Assembly (NCBI GenBank): GCA_019400425.1
Contig: JAFREE010000042.1
Span: 62,001 to 126,000 of the forward strand
DNA: 64,000 nt
Direction of reading: 5' to 3'
Source: Hymenochaete sp. R1
Taxonomy: Eukaryota > Basidiomycota > Agaricomycetes > Hymenochaetales > Hymenochaetaceae
In this document: one piece after another, positions 49,631-61,316 of the stretch
Numbering within the stretch: the stretch's first letter is position 1
Layout: every line of letters starts with the position of its first letter
Notes under the pieces: generated by a model
Database searches by the model: none
What the model was told of the DNA's origin: nothing
The model's input: only the letters and a program-made list of their open reading frames with translations
Translations under genes and position numbers: made by a program

Positions 49631-49886
49631 AAGACTGCCACTGGCGCTGGCGTTCAATATAATATTCAATGTTGTACTGCTGACTGCCACTGTACCAGCG
49701 GGATCGGCCGGATCGAGCACGTTTTCGTTCTCATTCATATTTCTCAATATCTTAGTCGCCGAGTCTTCTGCGTTGGCCGCAGCACCTGTACTGAGTGCTG
49801 AGTCCAACTACCCCCGGCCCCGCCTTAGGTCCACGAGCCACGATCCACGAGAGCCACGAGCTGATAAGTAAAGTCCACCAACCACA

Positions 49887-49918
49887 CACGACTCCCGATT
49901 CCCGATTCCCGATTCCCA
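49887..49918 (+). repeat. (CCCGATT)n tandem repeat
   Basis: Four near-perfect seven-base units (cccgatt) inside the gene-poor tract. The unit is not a known fungal telomere repeat. Confidence 0.8.
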
Positions 49919-50706
49919 ACTCGGACAGCGTCAATCTTGATATTAATATTAATGTAACGTCAGCCACGGAACACTGGCACTGGCAGGAAGCCAGACCCAC
50001 GACCCACGGTGGCATTCGCCTCCGCTCTGACGCATCGTCATCATCAACCCAACTTCAACTTCAACTTGAATAGTAATAGACATATTAATATCAATATTCC
50101 AGACCAGACAGACAGACGACACGTTCCAAGTCCGAGTCCACGCTGGCACTTCGCTGTTCAGTGTTCATCGTTCATTCCGCTCGTCGGATCTCACCACACC
50201 ACATCGACATCGGGTTCCGCTAGTCCCGTCATCGCAGAACAGACTTGAACATAGATGATCAAGTAACAATATTAATAGACAATAGACAATGTAACAATCT
50301 TCAATACCAGTATCAATGATATAACAACTCATTACTCATTCCATCTTCTCAGGCTCACACGTCAACTCGGCGATCGTTTGTTTGACAATGAGCGAATCAT
50401 ATTTTTAGAGTGCCGGTATTGGTAGAGTACAGCGGGGCCGAGGAAGAGGCGAGCCAGAGATAAGAGAAAAAAAGGAAATGAAGAGTCATTGAGGGTTGGG
50501 TTGGGAGCCAAAAGCCAAAGCAAGAGTGATCATGAGATAGAGGAAATGTGGATACAGATGCGGGGGCGGAACGATGAAAGTGAGTTTGGAACAAATCGGA
50601 AGGAAGCGCGGGGTAAAGAAAAAAAAGGAAATAAAACACAATTAAGAATATCATAACTACAATCTACGAAGAAACATCCATGGAAGAAACGGTGCGAGCG
50701 GCGAGC

Positions 50707-52291
50707 TTAGAAGTCCTCATCAACCGTGCTGTAGAATACTGATCAGTACTTTACACTGTTTCCAGATAGATGAGAATACTCACAAAGTTTTGGCCGACGA
50801 GTTGTTACCCGGCGTGTTGCTATTCGATGACGCGCTTACGTTAACGCCAGCCTTCGCATAGTCAGATACACGTTTCTCAAAGAAGTTCGTCTTGCCCTGG
50901 AGCGAAATCATGTCCATGAAGTCGAAGGGGTTCGTCGAGTTGTAGTGCTTCTCGTTGCCGAGGGAAGTAAGAAGACGGTCAGCGACGAACTCAATGTATT
51001 GGCACATAAGCTTCGAGTTCATGCCGATGAGGCTGCATGGAAGAGCATCAGTCAAGAACTCCTGTTCGATCGCAACCGCGTCGGTGATGATCCTCCGGAC
51101 GGTGTCCGGGTGAGGGCGGCGACGAAGATGACTGAAAAGTAGGCAGGCAAAATCGGTGTGCATCCCTTCGTCACGGCTGATGAGCTCATTGCTGAACGTA
51201 AGACCCGGCATGAGGCCACGCTTCTTGAGCCAGAAGATAGAAGCGAAGGCACCCGAGAAGAAGATACCTTCGACAGCAGCGAAGGCTACAAGACGCTCAG
51301 CGAAGGTGGCGCGCTTGTCAGTGATCCACTTCAACGCCCAATCAGCCTTCCTCTTGATGCAAGGAATGGTCTCAATGGCATCGAAAAGGTACTCCCGTTG
51401 AGATGGCTCGCGAATATAAGTATCAATGAGCAGGGAATACGTCTCGGAGTGGATGTTTTCCCTATATACAAATTAGCAAATGAATGCAATTGCTTGATTT
51501 CATGACTCACATCATTATTTGGAAGCCGTAGAAGCAACGGGCCTCGGCTGCTTGAACCTCATTACTGAAGCGTTCAACAAGGTTCTCATTAACGATGCCA
51601 TCGGAAGCGGCAAAGAACGCAAGAATGTGACTAATGAAGTGTCGCTCGTTGTCGTTCAACTTGTTCTGCCAATCATGAAGATCCTTTGACAGATCCATCT
51701 CCTCCGCGGTCCAGAACGAGGCCTCAGCCTTCTTGTACATTTGCCAGATCTTGAACTTATGTTAGCCAACGATCGCAGTCAGCATCGAGGTGCGCCACAC
51801 ATACCTCATGATATTGGATAGGGAATAAAACAAAGCGGCGCTTCGACTCGAGCAACAGCGGCTCCTGATCTGAATGAAGTCATAGCCGTGAGCTAACTGA
51901 ATCAAGGTACCGACGCGCAGCACGTGACACGCGTCTCAGTTTTGTTATGGATTACGAACCTTCAGGGAGGTCGACCTCACCCACAAAACGCTTGCGCCAT
52001 TCCTCAACGTCCTCTTCCTCAGTCTCGTCGGAAACGGTCTTGGGAGATTCGGACTTCTCCTTGTCATCGATCACGAAGGGATCAATAGACTTCCTGTCGA
52101 CCTTCGAAGGTGTTTGGAGAGCCATGGACTCGAGCGAAGCAGCGACCTGGCAGAAAGAAAAAGAGTAGATTTGAGTTAAATATGTTTAACGAAACATAGA
52201 TGGGTGCGAGATGACGCGTAGGAAGACATACCTTCTTGGAAGGGGTGGAGGTAGGGGCGGTGAAAACGTCGTCAACGGTGGTGGCAGCCAT
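50707..52291 (-). CDS. RNR2: Ribonucleoside-diphosphate reductase small subunit
   Basis: R2 subunit that houses the diiron centre and tyrosyl radical for making deoxyribonucleotides. About six exons from the ATG at 52289-52291 to the TAA at 50707-50709, near 395 residues. The N-terminal 80 residues are acidic and disordered. Then the R2 fold: [33 protein letters not shown] (ligand Asp), [40 protein letters not shown] (ligands Glu and His, radical Tyr), [25 protein letters not shown] (ligands Glu, Glu, His). The C-terminus ends TVDEDF, the tail that docks on the large subunit; it is split off on a small last exon joined through the intron before 50730. All key residues are present, so this is the active type and not an RNR4-like inactive form. 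Confidence 0.97.
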
Positions 52292-53156
52292 CGGAACTGG
52301 AAGAATGATCGGGCGGTGAAAGTTTTCTAGGAGATGGAGAAAACGAGAAATGTGTTCGCTAGTTGCTACGACGAAAAGATGCGTCAAGGAAGGTAGCAGG
52401 GAGGGATGGTGGTTGTGGTTGAAGAGCGGGTACGGTTCTTGCCAGTCTTTTTATTTTGTTTGACGAGGGCGTGGGAAAGAAACCACCGCGTATTGGGCTG
52501 TTTGTCCTCAACAATGTCACGTCCGTGCTGTGACTAGGCGTATCTGGGCAGCCACAATGCCTAAGAGTCTCATTCAAAATCAGAGTTGTAGTTGCTATAC
52601 AAAACGTATCGTGTCTCAGCACTTATATGGCTTTCCAAGGTAGAATTACATTTGTTCTCAGTCAAAATTTGTCCAACAGAGAAACGCGTTCCGTCACAAT
52701 TATTAATGACGCGTCTTGCCTCGTGTGGTTTTGTTGCACCTCGGACTTATCCAGTCTTGTTTTTGATGTGATGTGACTGATCTCTGAACGGCTTTGCCCT
52801 TGATACCCGATTGTTTCCGAGTGCGTTATCTGATAATCTTTGCGGCCGATAGATAAAGTCGCTTGACTTTCATGGTTTCTCCATACGTTCTTGTCCGATG
52901 ATCATGATCCTCCTCGACGCTCGAGTCAGAACCAGACATCATACTTATGGCGCATGGGAGCTAGGCTTGAGAAAGTGGGAGCGTCCCTGCTTCGGCCGAA
53001 TCTTTGAACAATCGTAGAATCGCATTACGAAAAACAGATGAGAAAGAGAACAGTATTTTTATCGTGTTAAAATACAAGAGAAGGTTGGAGAGGGAAGATG
53101 GCCTAAATAACCTTCAAATAGACCGCAGTAACGAACCCTGATTCATAGACGTCCTA
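52292..53156. other. Intergenic: RNR2 promoter and VMA21 3' flank
   Basis: 865 bp without a recognised gene. The acgcgt/acgcgtc sequences near 51930, 52215, 52685 and 52710 match the MluI-box core used by G1/S-phase transcription factors in yeasts; such boxes upstream of an RNR gene would make sense, but one match (51930) lies in the coding region and the rest may be chance. Confidence 0.35.
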
Positions 53157-53581
53157 TCACCTGTTTTTACGTGTGTCAACGGACTTTTGAGCGCCTCTAT
53201 TCCTCTCGTTGTCTCTCTTGTCCTCATAAACGGATTGAACAATGTACGCGATGAGGACAGCATTCGCCGCAAACACCGCAGAAATGGCTGCAAATGTCGA
53301 GTCGCCTGTGGAAAAATTACAACGTAAGGGGCCCTAATATCGTAGAAGCGCTGGTACTGCGCGAGACGCACCGTTCCACACATATCTCTGCGTTCCGTAA
53401 TAGGTGGATAGTGGAACCGCAGCGAGTGAGAAGGCAAAGAGTATTAGCTTTGCAAGGACACCCCTATCAAACAAGATTTCAATCGATGTCAGAGAAAAAT
53501 TTTCACAAACTATGGTATAGCTTACCCTTGGGCAGCCTCTTCAGCGACTCTCGCTGCTGCGGGTTGGTTGCTCATGCTCAT
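53157..53581 (-). CDS. VMA21: V-ATPase assembly factor VMA21
   Basis: Small ER membrane chaperone that helps assemble the proton-pumping V0 sector. Three exons: the start at 53581, a middle exon (about 53319-53462) and a last exon to the TGA at 53157-53159, giving about 100 residues. It has the family layout of two membrane helices: GVLAKLILFAFSLAAVPLSTYYGTQ and STFAAISAVFAANAVLIAYIV, joined by the short loop RYVWNGD. The C-terminus EDKRDNERNRGAQKSVDTRKNR is basic, but I see no clear KKxx ER-retrieval signal. The ATG at 53581 and another two codons later are equally possible. Head-to-head with ALG8, 112 bp between start codons. Confidence 0.82.
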
Positions 53582-53693
53582 GATGAGCAGAGGGTAAGGG
53601 ATATTTATTGAACGCACGAACCGCCCGGTGACGAAGTTAGCGCGTTGATGGCACGTGCGTATTTCCGAATTTCGACGTGTCCGTTTCATTTCG
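53582..53693. promoter_or_regulatory. Compact bidirectional promoter VMA21 / ALG8
   Basis: Only 112 bp separate the two start codons, so both genes must share or overlap their promoter elements. No TATA box is visible in it. Confidence 0.6.
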
Positions 53694-56539
53694 ATGGCAG
53701 ATCAGCGTGTCTCTTCGAGTAACTTCTTCTGCCAACAACAGGCTTTCATGGCTGGACCAGTCAACTTTCCTTCCTCCGCGCCCAGATCACCTACTTCGCC
53801 GTACTCTACTATCAGACAGCGGAAATCCTCGAGGGCCGAAGAAAAGGCGCCAGTAGATCTTACAGATGCACAACAACACGGCCCGAAAGCGGTGTCCTGG
53901 TGGAAGGACATAACCTCGTCTGAGATAGATATACTCATTATTTCTACTGCTCTTAAAATTCTTCTATTCCCTTCTTAGTGAGTGTACTTGAGTCTAGATG
54001 GGATATTCGGATCTGAACAAGCCCATCATCTGTGCGGTGCAGTCGGTCAACGGATTTCGAAGTCCATAGGAACTGGCTTGCAATTACCCACTCTCTTCCA
54101 ATTGACAAGTGGTACTACGATGTGAGATGCAACCACAGCCTTCATGGAAACACATACTGAGTTGAGCATAGACGACATCGGAATGGAGTGCGTAACTCCG
54201 CTCTTCGTATGCAACAAGCGTCTTTGACAGGGTTCACCAGCTCTTGATTACCCTCCCTTTTTTGCGTATTTTGAATGGTTACTATCGATTCCGGCGTCTC
54301 TGGTGGACAAGAATATTGTCGACCTGAACAATCTTAATTACGACTCTTGGTCTGTGATCGCCTTCCAACGTACGACGGTCATCTTAACGGAGCTTGTTCT
54401 GGGTGCTGCTTTGTTGCGGTCAGTTACCAATATAGTTACGCAGTGGCTCTCAAGTTAACTTTTGCAACGTAGATTTGTCCGGAATGCTGTTGACCCGCCC
54501 ATGCAACGAATAATTTCCGCATCTCTGTTCCTTCACCCAGGTTTCTTGATCATAGATCATATTCATTTCCAATACAATGGATTCCTCTTTGGTATTCTAC
54601 TATGGTCGGTCCTTTCGGCTCGGAACGTAAGTTTTCACCTTCAAATGGGACAAATGAGATAAGCATTGACTTGCTGCGCATAGGGAAACCTTCTACGATG
54701 CGGATTCTTTTTCGCTGTCCTCCTTAATTTCAAACACATCTACATGTACCAGGCGGTATGGATTTCTTCTCTCAGCTATTCACAGATAATTCACGCGCGG
54801 CGCCCCGCAGCCTGCCTACTTTGTTTACTTGCTCCGAGCTTACTGTATATCTCCGCAAGGTATGTATTCAAAGGGAAATGCCTTAGTACACATTTCACTA
54901 ACAGTACGCAAAGGACGCCTGCATTTCAGCAAGTTCTTATCCTTGGCCAATGTGGTCATCGCGGTGTTCGTTGTCGCCGTCGGCCCTTTCCTCTTGATGG
55001 GACAACTACCGCAGCTTGCCTCACGGCTCTTCCCTTTCAAGCGCGGTCTTAATCACGCCTACTGGGCCCCCAATGCATGGGCACTCGTCACCGCTTTAGA
55101 CCGTCTCATACTCAAGTGTGAGTTCTATTCTTTCAAGCCTATGCAAATCAAAATTGGATGAAAATGATTTTGGCTCTGATTAACTGTGTGCTCAGATGTG
55201 AAGCTTTTCGGAAGCGACGTGGCGTTGAATGAAAAGGGTATTGCGTCGACCTCCAGAGGGCTCGTGGGCGATACGTCCTTCGCCATTTTACCAAACGTGA
55301 AACCCATTCACACGTTTTTCATCACACTGATCTTCCAAAGCGTGCGTTCACCATGGTCCATATCCCACAAACGCGCTTCGATCTGAGTCAAAACACGTTT
55401 TCTTTTGCTTCCGCAGGTGTTTTTGGTCAAGCTCTGGAGAACGCCATCCTACAAGTCTTTCTTGTGCGCGCTTACCCTTTGTGGCTACGTCTCGTACATG
55501 TTTGGTTGGCACGTCCATGAGAAAGCCATTCTCTTGGTCCTGGTGCCATTAAGGTGTGTCGTCTTCCAAAATTCTCCCGAATCGTATGGGGATTCCTACC
55601 GAGTCCGAACCGAACTTATGTCTTTTTTTCCCTTTGTGGGTGTGAATGCATTGACCATTCACTCGATGCTTCTGAATGCCGACTTCTGGATATCGATTGT
55701 CGTCGGCATCGCACAGCCTTTTACCAGCGGAGAACCACGCGTTGTTTAGGACGCTCGTCATCGCGAGCGTCGCTGGCATTTACTCGCTCTTCCCACTTCT
55801 TTTCACACCTGCAGGTGAGTCCCGATCCAGCCCGCGAACCGCTTTCTTTGTCGTTTCTCTTCTCTGTGCTGGCCGAACAGAGCGGGAAAGGAGAAAGAGA
55901 AAGTCGCTGATATTGATGAACTCTCAACTGCATAGAAACTCCCATCAAGATTCTATACTCCCTCCTCTGGATGTTTTTGACATTCCGGCCTCTTCACCGA
56001 CGAGTCTACGAGTAAGTCATCCTTTACATCGCCGTCTCTCACGTCTTCCACCCCTCCAATCCTCGACAAAAAAGAAATGAAAGAGCAAAAATCTCCGCGA
56101 TGACTTCCTTTGCCACGAGATTGCGTCCTTCCTTCCCTTCTCACTTCCTTACCTTTTTCTCACCCGCCTCCGAGCCTCCAAACTGACACTCCACTTCTCG
56201 GCCCGTACCTCTCATAGGTTCCCAACCTCCCTCCCCGCAGTCCTCCTAGACTACGCCGAGCGCATATACCTCGCAGGCTTCGTACCCCTCCAACTCTTCG
56301 TCTCCCTCTTTCCTCTCCTTATAAAGAGCCAAATCGAGTCGTCTCATCCGACGGCGTCGGGGGCTGGAGACTCCTCAGCAGCAGCAGGGACAAAGGGAGG
56401 TGAAGGCGCGTCGGCGTCATTGACGACGATGGAGTTCTTGCCGCTTATGCTCACGAGCGTTTATTGCGCGGTTGGACTGACGTGGGCGTTTTTGAGGCTT
56501 TCGTACGTTTACCTGAGGACGCCTGCTGCAGCGCTTTGA
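53694..56539 (+). CDS. ALG8: Dolichyl-P-Glc:Glc1Man9GlcNAc2-PP-dolichol alpha-1,3-glucosyltransferase
   Basis: ER multipass glucosyltransferase that adds the second glucose to the lipid-linked oligosaccharide for N-glycosylation. About twelve exons from ATG 53694 to TGA 56537-56539. Diagnostic stretch: [20 protein letters not shown] and [19 protein letters not shown], which fit ALG8 rather than ALG6. Further blocks: [65 protein letters not shown] and [25 protein letters not shown] cytosolic N-terminal segment of about 90 residues precedes the first membrane helix and is longer than in yeast. The exact acceptors near 54890 and 55720 were set by frame and homology. Confidence 0.93.
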
Positions 56540-56810
56540 GTTATGACGTTTTTTCGTCGGATCGCGTGCGTCGTGTGGGGTGGAATGTATATCCTCTGAT
56601 AAGCCTTGTGGGAAAGACTTTGCAATGTAGAGGTTATCTTAGGGATGATATATCGCAGTTCTGGACTACAGTATGTGACGAGGAAGGTTCTACGTTCGAC
56701 TTCGATGTTTCCGGTACATATATCTGGTCCATGCTTCGGGAAGAACGTCTATCTACAAACCCAGCCATCCACAAACACACATGTGCCCCGAACACGAAAG
56801 AAGCTGTATT

Positions 56811-58735
56811 CTACTTCTTAGCAATGTGCACGACTATCGTCGATAACGCCCAATGTTGGGATTCCGCGATAAGTTGTGAATGGTTAAGTGATCAATGAGA
56901 CTCGGTCGTTATGGCGGAGGATGGGAGGGAAAAGAACATACCGTCTTCGTCTTCCAAGATATGTTCGAGTCCCACCTTCTGTCCACGCGCGTGCTTGGCG
57001 CTGGCTCCCCACACGACGGCACTTATGAATCACGAAAAGAAAAATCCGCATGAGAAACAGAAAACACTCTTCGCAAACCATAATCCCCAATCCCACAGAA
57101 CGACTCAAAGCAAAAAAAACCACTCACTACTTCAGCTGCTTCGCGATCTCCTTATGTATCGAACTACAAAAGTCCTCCACCGTGCACTTCCCCCTCTTCA
57201 GCACGACGGGCGAGTTGTAGTCCGGCGCGCTGTGTCGCGGCTTGGTGTACACGCGGACGAGGTCGAGGGACTGCCACATGCATTCGATGAGCTCGTCGAC
57301 GTTGAGCCATTCTTTGGAGGAGATGGGGACGCTGTTGGGGATCTTGTAGAGGAGGTCGAGCTCTTCGATTGAGATGGCGTCGATCTGGTGGGGAGAAGAG
57401 GCGTGAGTGAGGTTTGGGAGGAAGGGAGGGGTGAGAGGTGGGCTTTACTTTGTTCAAGACCTAGGAATGAAAAGAGATAAAGAATAATAAGTATGGTAGC
57501 CAACTCTGGAGTTGAAAGACCTACATAGATAGCTGGAATGTATTTTCTTAGAAATAACATCAGAAACCAATCGCTCATTTTAGAGAAATAAAAAAATGAT
57601 CCAAAACTCACATATTCCCCTCAATAACGTCTACGATATCATCCACAGTCGCATTCGGCTCCCTAATCATCACATCACAATTGCTATACTTCATCTCGCT
57701 CAACATCGCCTTGATCTCGTCCATGTCCATATTCGTCAGCGGGACAGTATTGCTGATCGCGATCCCGCCCTTTTCCTTCTTCTTGACGGTGATGTTGGGC
57801 GGTTTCCTGTTGAGCCGGATGCCGAAGCCCTCGAGCTCGTTCTCGATGATGCGTTTATCGCCGAGGGGCTTTTGGACGTCCAGGACGATGAAGATGAGGT
57901 GGCACGTTCGGGCGACTTTAGGTGGGGTAGGGTGAAGTCGGTCAGACGGTCTTTTTTCTTTGAGGAATGCGGGAATATAGATGTGCAGACGAACCTGCGA
58001 TGACCTGCTTCCCTCGACCTCGACCGTCATTCGCCCCCTCGATAATCCCAGCTAGAGTCAAGGAGACATGAAGGAAGCGGCGCAAGGGAAAAGTGCGAAT
58101 GCACGTACGCAAATCAAGAATCTGAATCGGCGCCCCGTGGACTTTCAACGTTCCCGGGACCGTCGTCAGCGTCGTGAAGTCAATAGCAGACACCTCCGAG
58201 TGCGTCCCCGTCAACTTTGACATGAGCGTCGACTATATGCACGTCCCATTAGCGTACTTACATAGATGCAGCGAATTCAACTGAGAGTCAGACTCACCTT
58301 CCCTACGGAAGGGAAGCCTACGAAGCCTACGGATGCTATCCCTGTCCGTGCGACATCGAAACCGACACCGCCGCCACCGCCTCCGCCTCCCTGAGGGGAG
58401 ATGAGCTCTCTCCGTAGTTTTGCGAGTTTGCCCTTGAGGAGACCCAAATGGTAGCTCGTGGCCTTGTTCTTCTGAGCTGGAAGGATAGTGGGGTCCGGGA
58501 TTTAGTATGGGCTAGTTTTGAATGGGTTGTGAGGGGTGTGTGAAGTGAAGCTCACTCCTGGCCTGTTAGGTGTGCGGCGTCAGTTTTGAAGTGGACGAGG
58601 GATGGGCGAGAGAGGTGTTGTTCACCATTTCATCTTCGATTTCCTGAGCGGAAATAAATTGGACATTGTTGAGTTGTTTAAAAAGGCTAGGATGTAGACT
58701 GAATAGCCCACCTTTATTTTCTGAACGGTCGTCAT
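56811..58735 (-). CDS. RBG1: Developmentally regulated GTP-binding protein 1 (RBG1)
   Basis: Conserved translation-factor-like GTPase that acts on stalled ribosomes together with its DFRP partner. About eight exons from ATG 58735 (an eight-codon first exon MTTVQKIK) to TAG 56811-56813; about 365 residues. GTP-binding motifs: GFPSVGKST (G1), TTVPG (G2), DLPG after the intron near 58090 (G3; the genomic read looks like DLR before splicing) and NKID (G4), then [17 protein letters not shown]. The C-terminal TGS domain has VRVYTKPR and [26 protein letters not shown], ending VVHIAKK. A run of about ten Gly residues sits between the helical N-terminus and the GTPase domain, longer than usual. Divergent from the KCH gene. 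Confidence 0.93.
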
Positions 58736-59284
58736 TTTGAAAGTAGCGGGTAGTGGACGAACAAAGTGTTGAGGAGTGGATAGGTATTTCGTGAACAAGC
58801 TGAAGTTACGCTTATGGAAGGAGATTGACACGGGTGCTATGGGTTTCCATGGAACACTATTTTATACACACCAACAGACAGAGTACAATATAGTGAAGAA
58901 ATAAAGTCAAATGAAAGCAAGAAGATGAAGTAAACTTAAACAAAACAAGAGAGAGTTGAGGCTGAGAAAAGGAAAAGGAAAAGTGTCAGCCTGTGAGAGA
59001 GATGACCGGCGAGACCGAGAAGGGAACGAGCGGCCGGCTGTTGAGTCCTCATCGTCGTCGTCTCCTTGTCTCCTTCCCTTTCCCCTCCTCGCTCTCCCCC
59101 CGTCGTCGCCAACTCTTACCCGTCCTCTCGCTTTTTCCAACCATCATCACCACTCTTTTATCCCCTTCCATCCCTTTCGCTCATCATCAAGTGCATGTTT
59201 CTGGCTGGGCCCGTCTCATCTCTTCCTTCCCTTCTTTCATAGTACTCGTACTCCTCCCAGTACTCTCATCCTCCTTTCCTCCAA
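58736..59284. promoter_or_regulatory. Divergent promoter region DRG1 / KCH transporter
   Basis: 549 bp between start codons. CT-rich from about 59040 to 59280 on the + strand; no gene recognised. Confidence 0.45.
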
Positions 59285-61316
59285 ATGTGTGGAGGTCCGC
59301 AGTGGAAACGTGAGGTCGTCCCAGACCACAAAGTCAGTCTCATTGTATATGTCTTCTCTCTCTTGCCTCTCTTCTCATCACCATCATAGTTCGATTTCAT
59401 AGACACAAGAGACTTCACAGATCATGGCTTGTGGATGCGTACCCGGTATGAATTCCCAGTCCGAGTATCTACTGACCAACCAACTGACTATCTGCCCGCC
59501 CTTCTAGCTACCTCTTCATCTATGTCCTCGTCCTCAAGTCCTTTCTCGTCTATGTCTTCGATATCTTCACCGCCATCACAATGATAACCTCAGACACATG
59601 GTCAAACCATATCTTCGACTCCTGCGCAGCAGACACAGACAACGGTTGTGTCTTCATCCCCTTTGCCGTCGGAAAATGGTTATTCGTTGGCTGCATCATC
59701 TTCTCTTTCCTCTTGGTACGTATCATATCAGGATCCCCGTCGGTGGGAATGTAGTTATATGGGACGCTGATGGCTGTTGCACAGCTTGCATATGAAGCGC
59801 GGAAGGCACGAAAGATCGTTCAGAGCCGAGATATCTCGTATGCCTTCACCAATGTCATGGCGAACAACTACTACTCCCTTAGTGCGCTTTCCTCAACTTG
59901 CAAATCTTATCTCGCCCACTAACCACTATACGTTACTAGGGTCGTACGACCACTTCTGCTTCTTCGCACGCATCAACAACTCGACAAAGAAGATCGACGA
60001 TTTTGCCTTCTTCATCTTCTTTACTTTCAAGAGTGAGCTCGGCCCTTTCTCTGCTTTGAAACTTCTCTGACGTGGTCCGAACAGGTTGGAAGCGGTTATT
60101 ACTTGCCGACGGTCCACGTCAAGTCATCAACGGCCTCACGCTGTACTCCTTCTATCTGTCCCAGAAGGGTAACTCTGGGTCCACTTTTGACATATCCAAG
60201 TACACCAACGGGAGTCTCATCACGGGCGCTCTTATCTTCTCAACGTTGTTCACGGTCGTCATCTTTGCTGGTTCAGCTCTCTTGCTTCTCGCAGCAGGTG
60301 TCTGCTATATTCCTCTCCTTTGTTACATCCGAGGGAATCTGAAGGTGTGTCCATATAACCTCAGCCAGTAACGCCAACTGACCTTAATTCTCTATCAGGA
60401 ATACTGCTGCTTCAAAGTAGACAAACGGATTTCAGAAATCGTAAAACGTAAGAAAAAGGAACGTCTTGCGCAAGCCCAGAAGATCGCCAAGAAAGAAGCA
60501 GCGGGCGACTTTTCCCATCTCAAGAACAAGAAGGGCGAGTTCATCCAGAATGCCCTCCCCCAACCCACTCTCCCGGACATCAAGCTCGACGACGACGACA
60601 TGGACGACGGGTCCACGGTCCGGACACGCGTGCCCGGCGGTGGTGATTACTACGGCTACGGAGGAGACTACAAGAGCAACAACATGTACGCACCAACCGA
60701 TTACCCGCCCATGCCCGCGTACAAGCAGCAACAGCAGCAATACGCCGGGACAGGCGGATACCCACCTTCCTTACACTCGACAGACGATGCCAACGCTTAC
60801 TACTACACAGACCAGTTTGACAGCAAGACGAACCTCGCGGGCTCCGCGGCGCCCATGGCGGGGCATACTAATGCCGCTGCTGGGTACGACGCGACGGGCT
60901 ATGGTGGCGGGTATGGACACGGGCACAGTGCTCAGGATGCCTATACTGGATATGGGCAGGACACGGCCGGCGCATACGCCGTCGGCGGGGACCCGAACGA
61001 TTATTACGGGCACGCTAACGGCACCGCACATCATCAACATCAGCAGCAGCAGCAGCAACAGTACGGCCAACAGACGTACGAGCAGGACTTGAGCCAGGGC
61101 TACGCGTACGAGCCGCAGATGGGGTACGCGACGAATGGTGGGAACGGGAACGGGAATGGGTACGCGACGGGGACACATTTGGCGGAGCCTGTTTTGAGGG
61201 CGCCTACGCGGACGGCGTCGAGGAACGCGAACACGGCGTCTCCTGCGCCTCAGTATCAGCAGTATCAACAACAGGGACAGGGGTACGGGGGTTACGATGC
61301 ATATGGACGTGTATAG
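59285..61316 (+). CDS. KCH1: KCH-type fungal potassium transporter
   Basis: Member of the fungal KCH1/PRM6 family, plasma-membrane proteins that support low-affinity K+ influx during signalling. Exons 59285-59332, 59390-59445, 59508-59715, 59785-59881, 59940-60032, 60085-60344 and 60399-61316 give 559 residues. The start MCGGPQWKREVVPDHKFDFID is family-specific; an ATG at 59424 lies inside exon 2 and is not the start. Membrane segments: YLFIYVLVLKSFLVYVFDIF, GKWLFVGCIIFSFLLLAYEA and ALIFSTLFTVVIFAGSALLL, with the family block LADGPRQVINGLTLYS between them. After residue 290 the chain is a basic helix (KRKKKERLAQAQKIAKKEA) and then about 230 residues of Tyr/Gly/Gln-rich, prion-like sequence. 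Confidence 0.9.

Larger units (their letters stand above)
46785..50706. other. Gene-poor tract with microsatellites and AT-palindrome patches
   Basis: 3.9 kb, the longest stretch without a recognised gene. Apart from the upstream region of the disordered-protein gene and the 3' end of the ribonucleotide reductase gene, I see only simple repeats, recurrent short palindromes (attaatatt-like at about 48525, 48787, 49940, 50085 and 50270) and copies of the CAGTACTGG-like motif at 48072-48082, 48589-48603 and 49275-49290. No frame in it resembles a known protein. Confidence 0.55.

Noticed and set aside
59424..59445. ATG at 59424 as start of the KCH gene
   Set aside because: It is out of frame with the family sequence; the two upstream exons give the expected family N-terminus.
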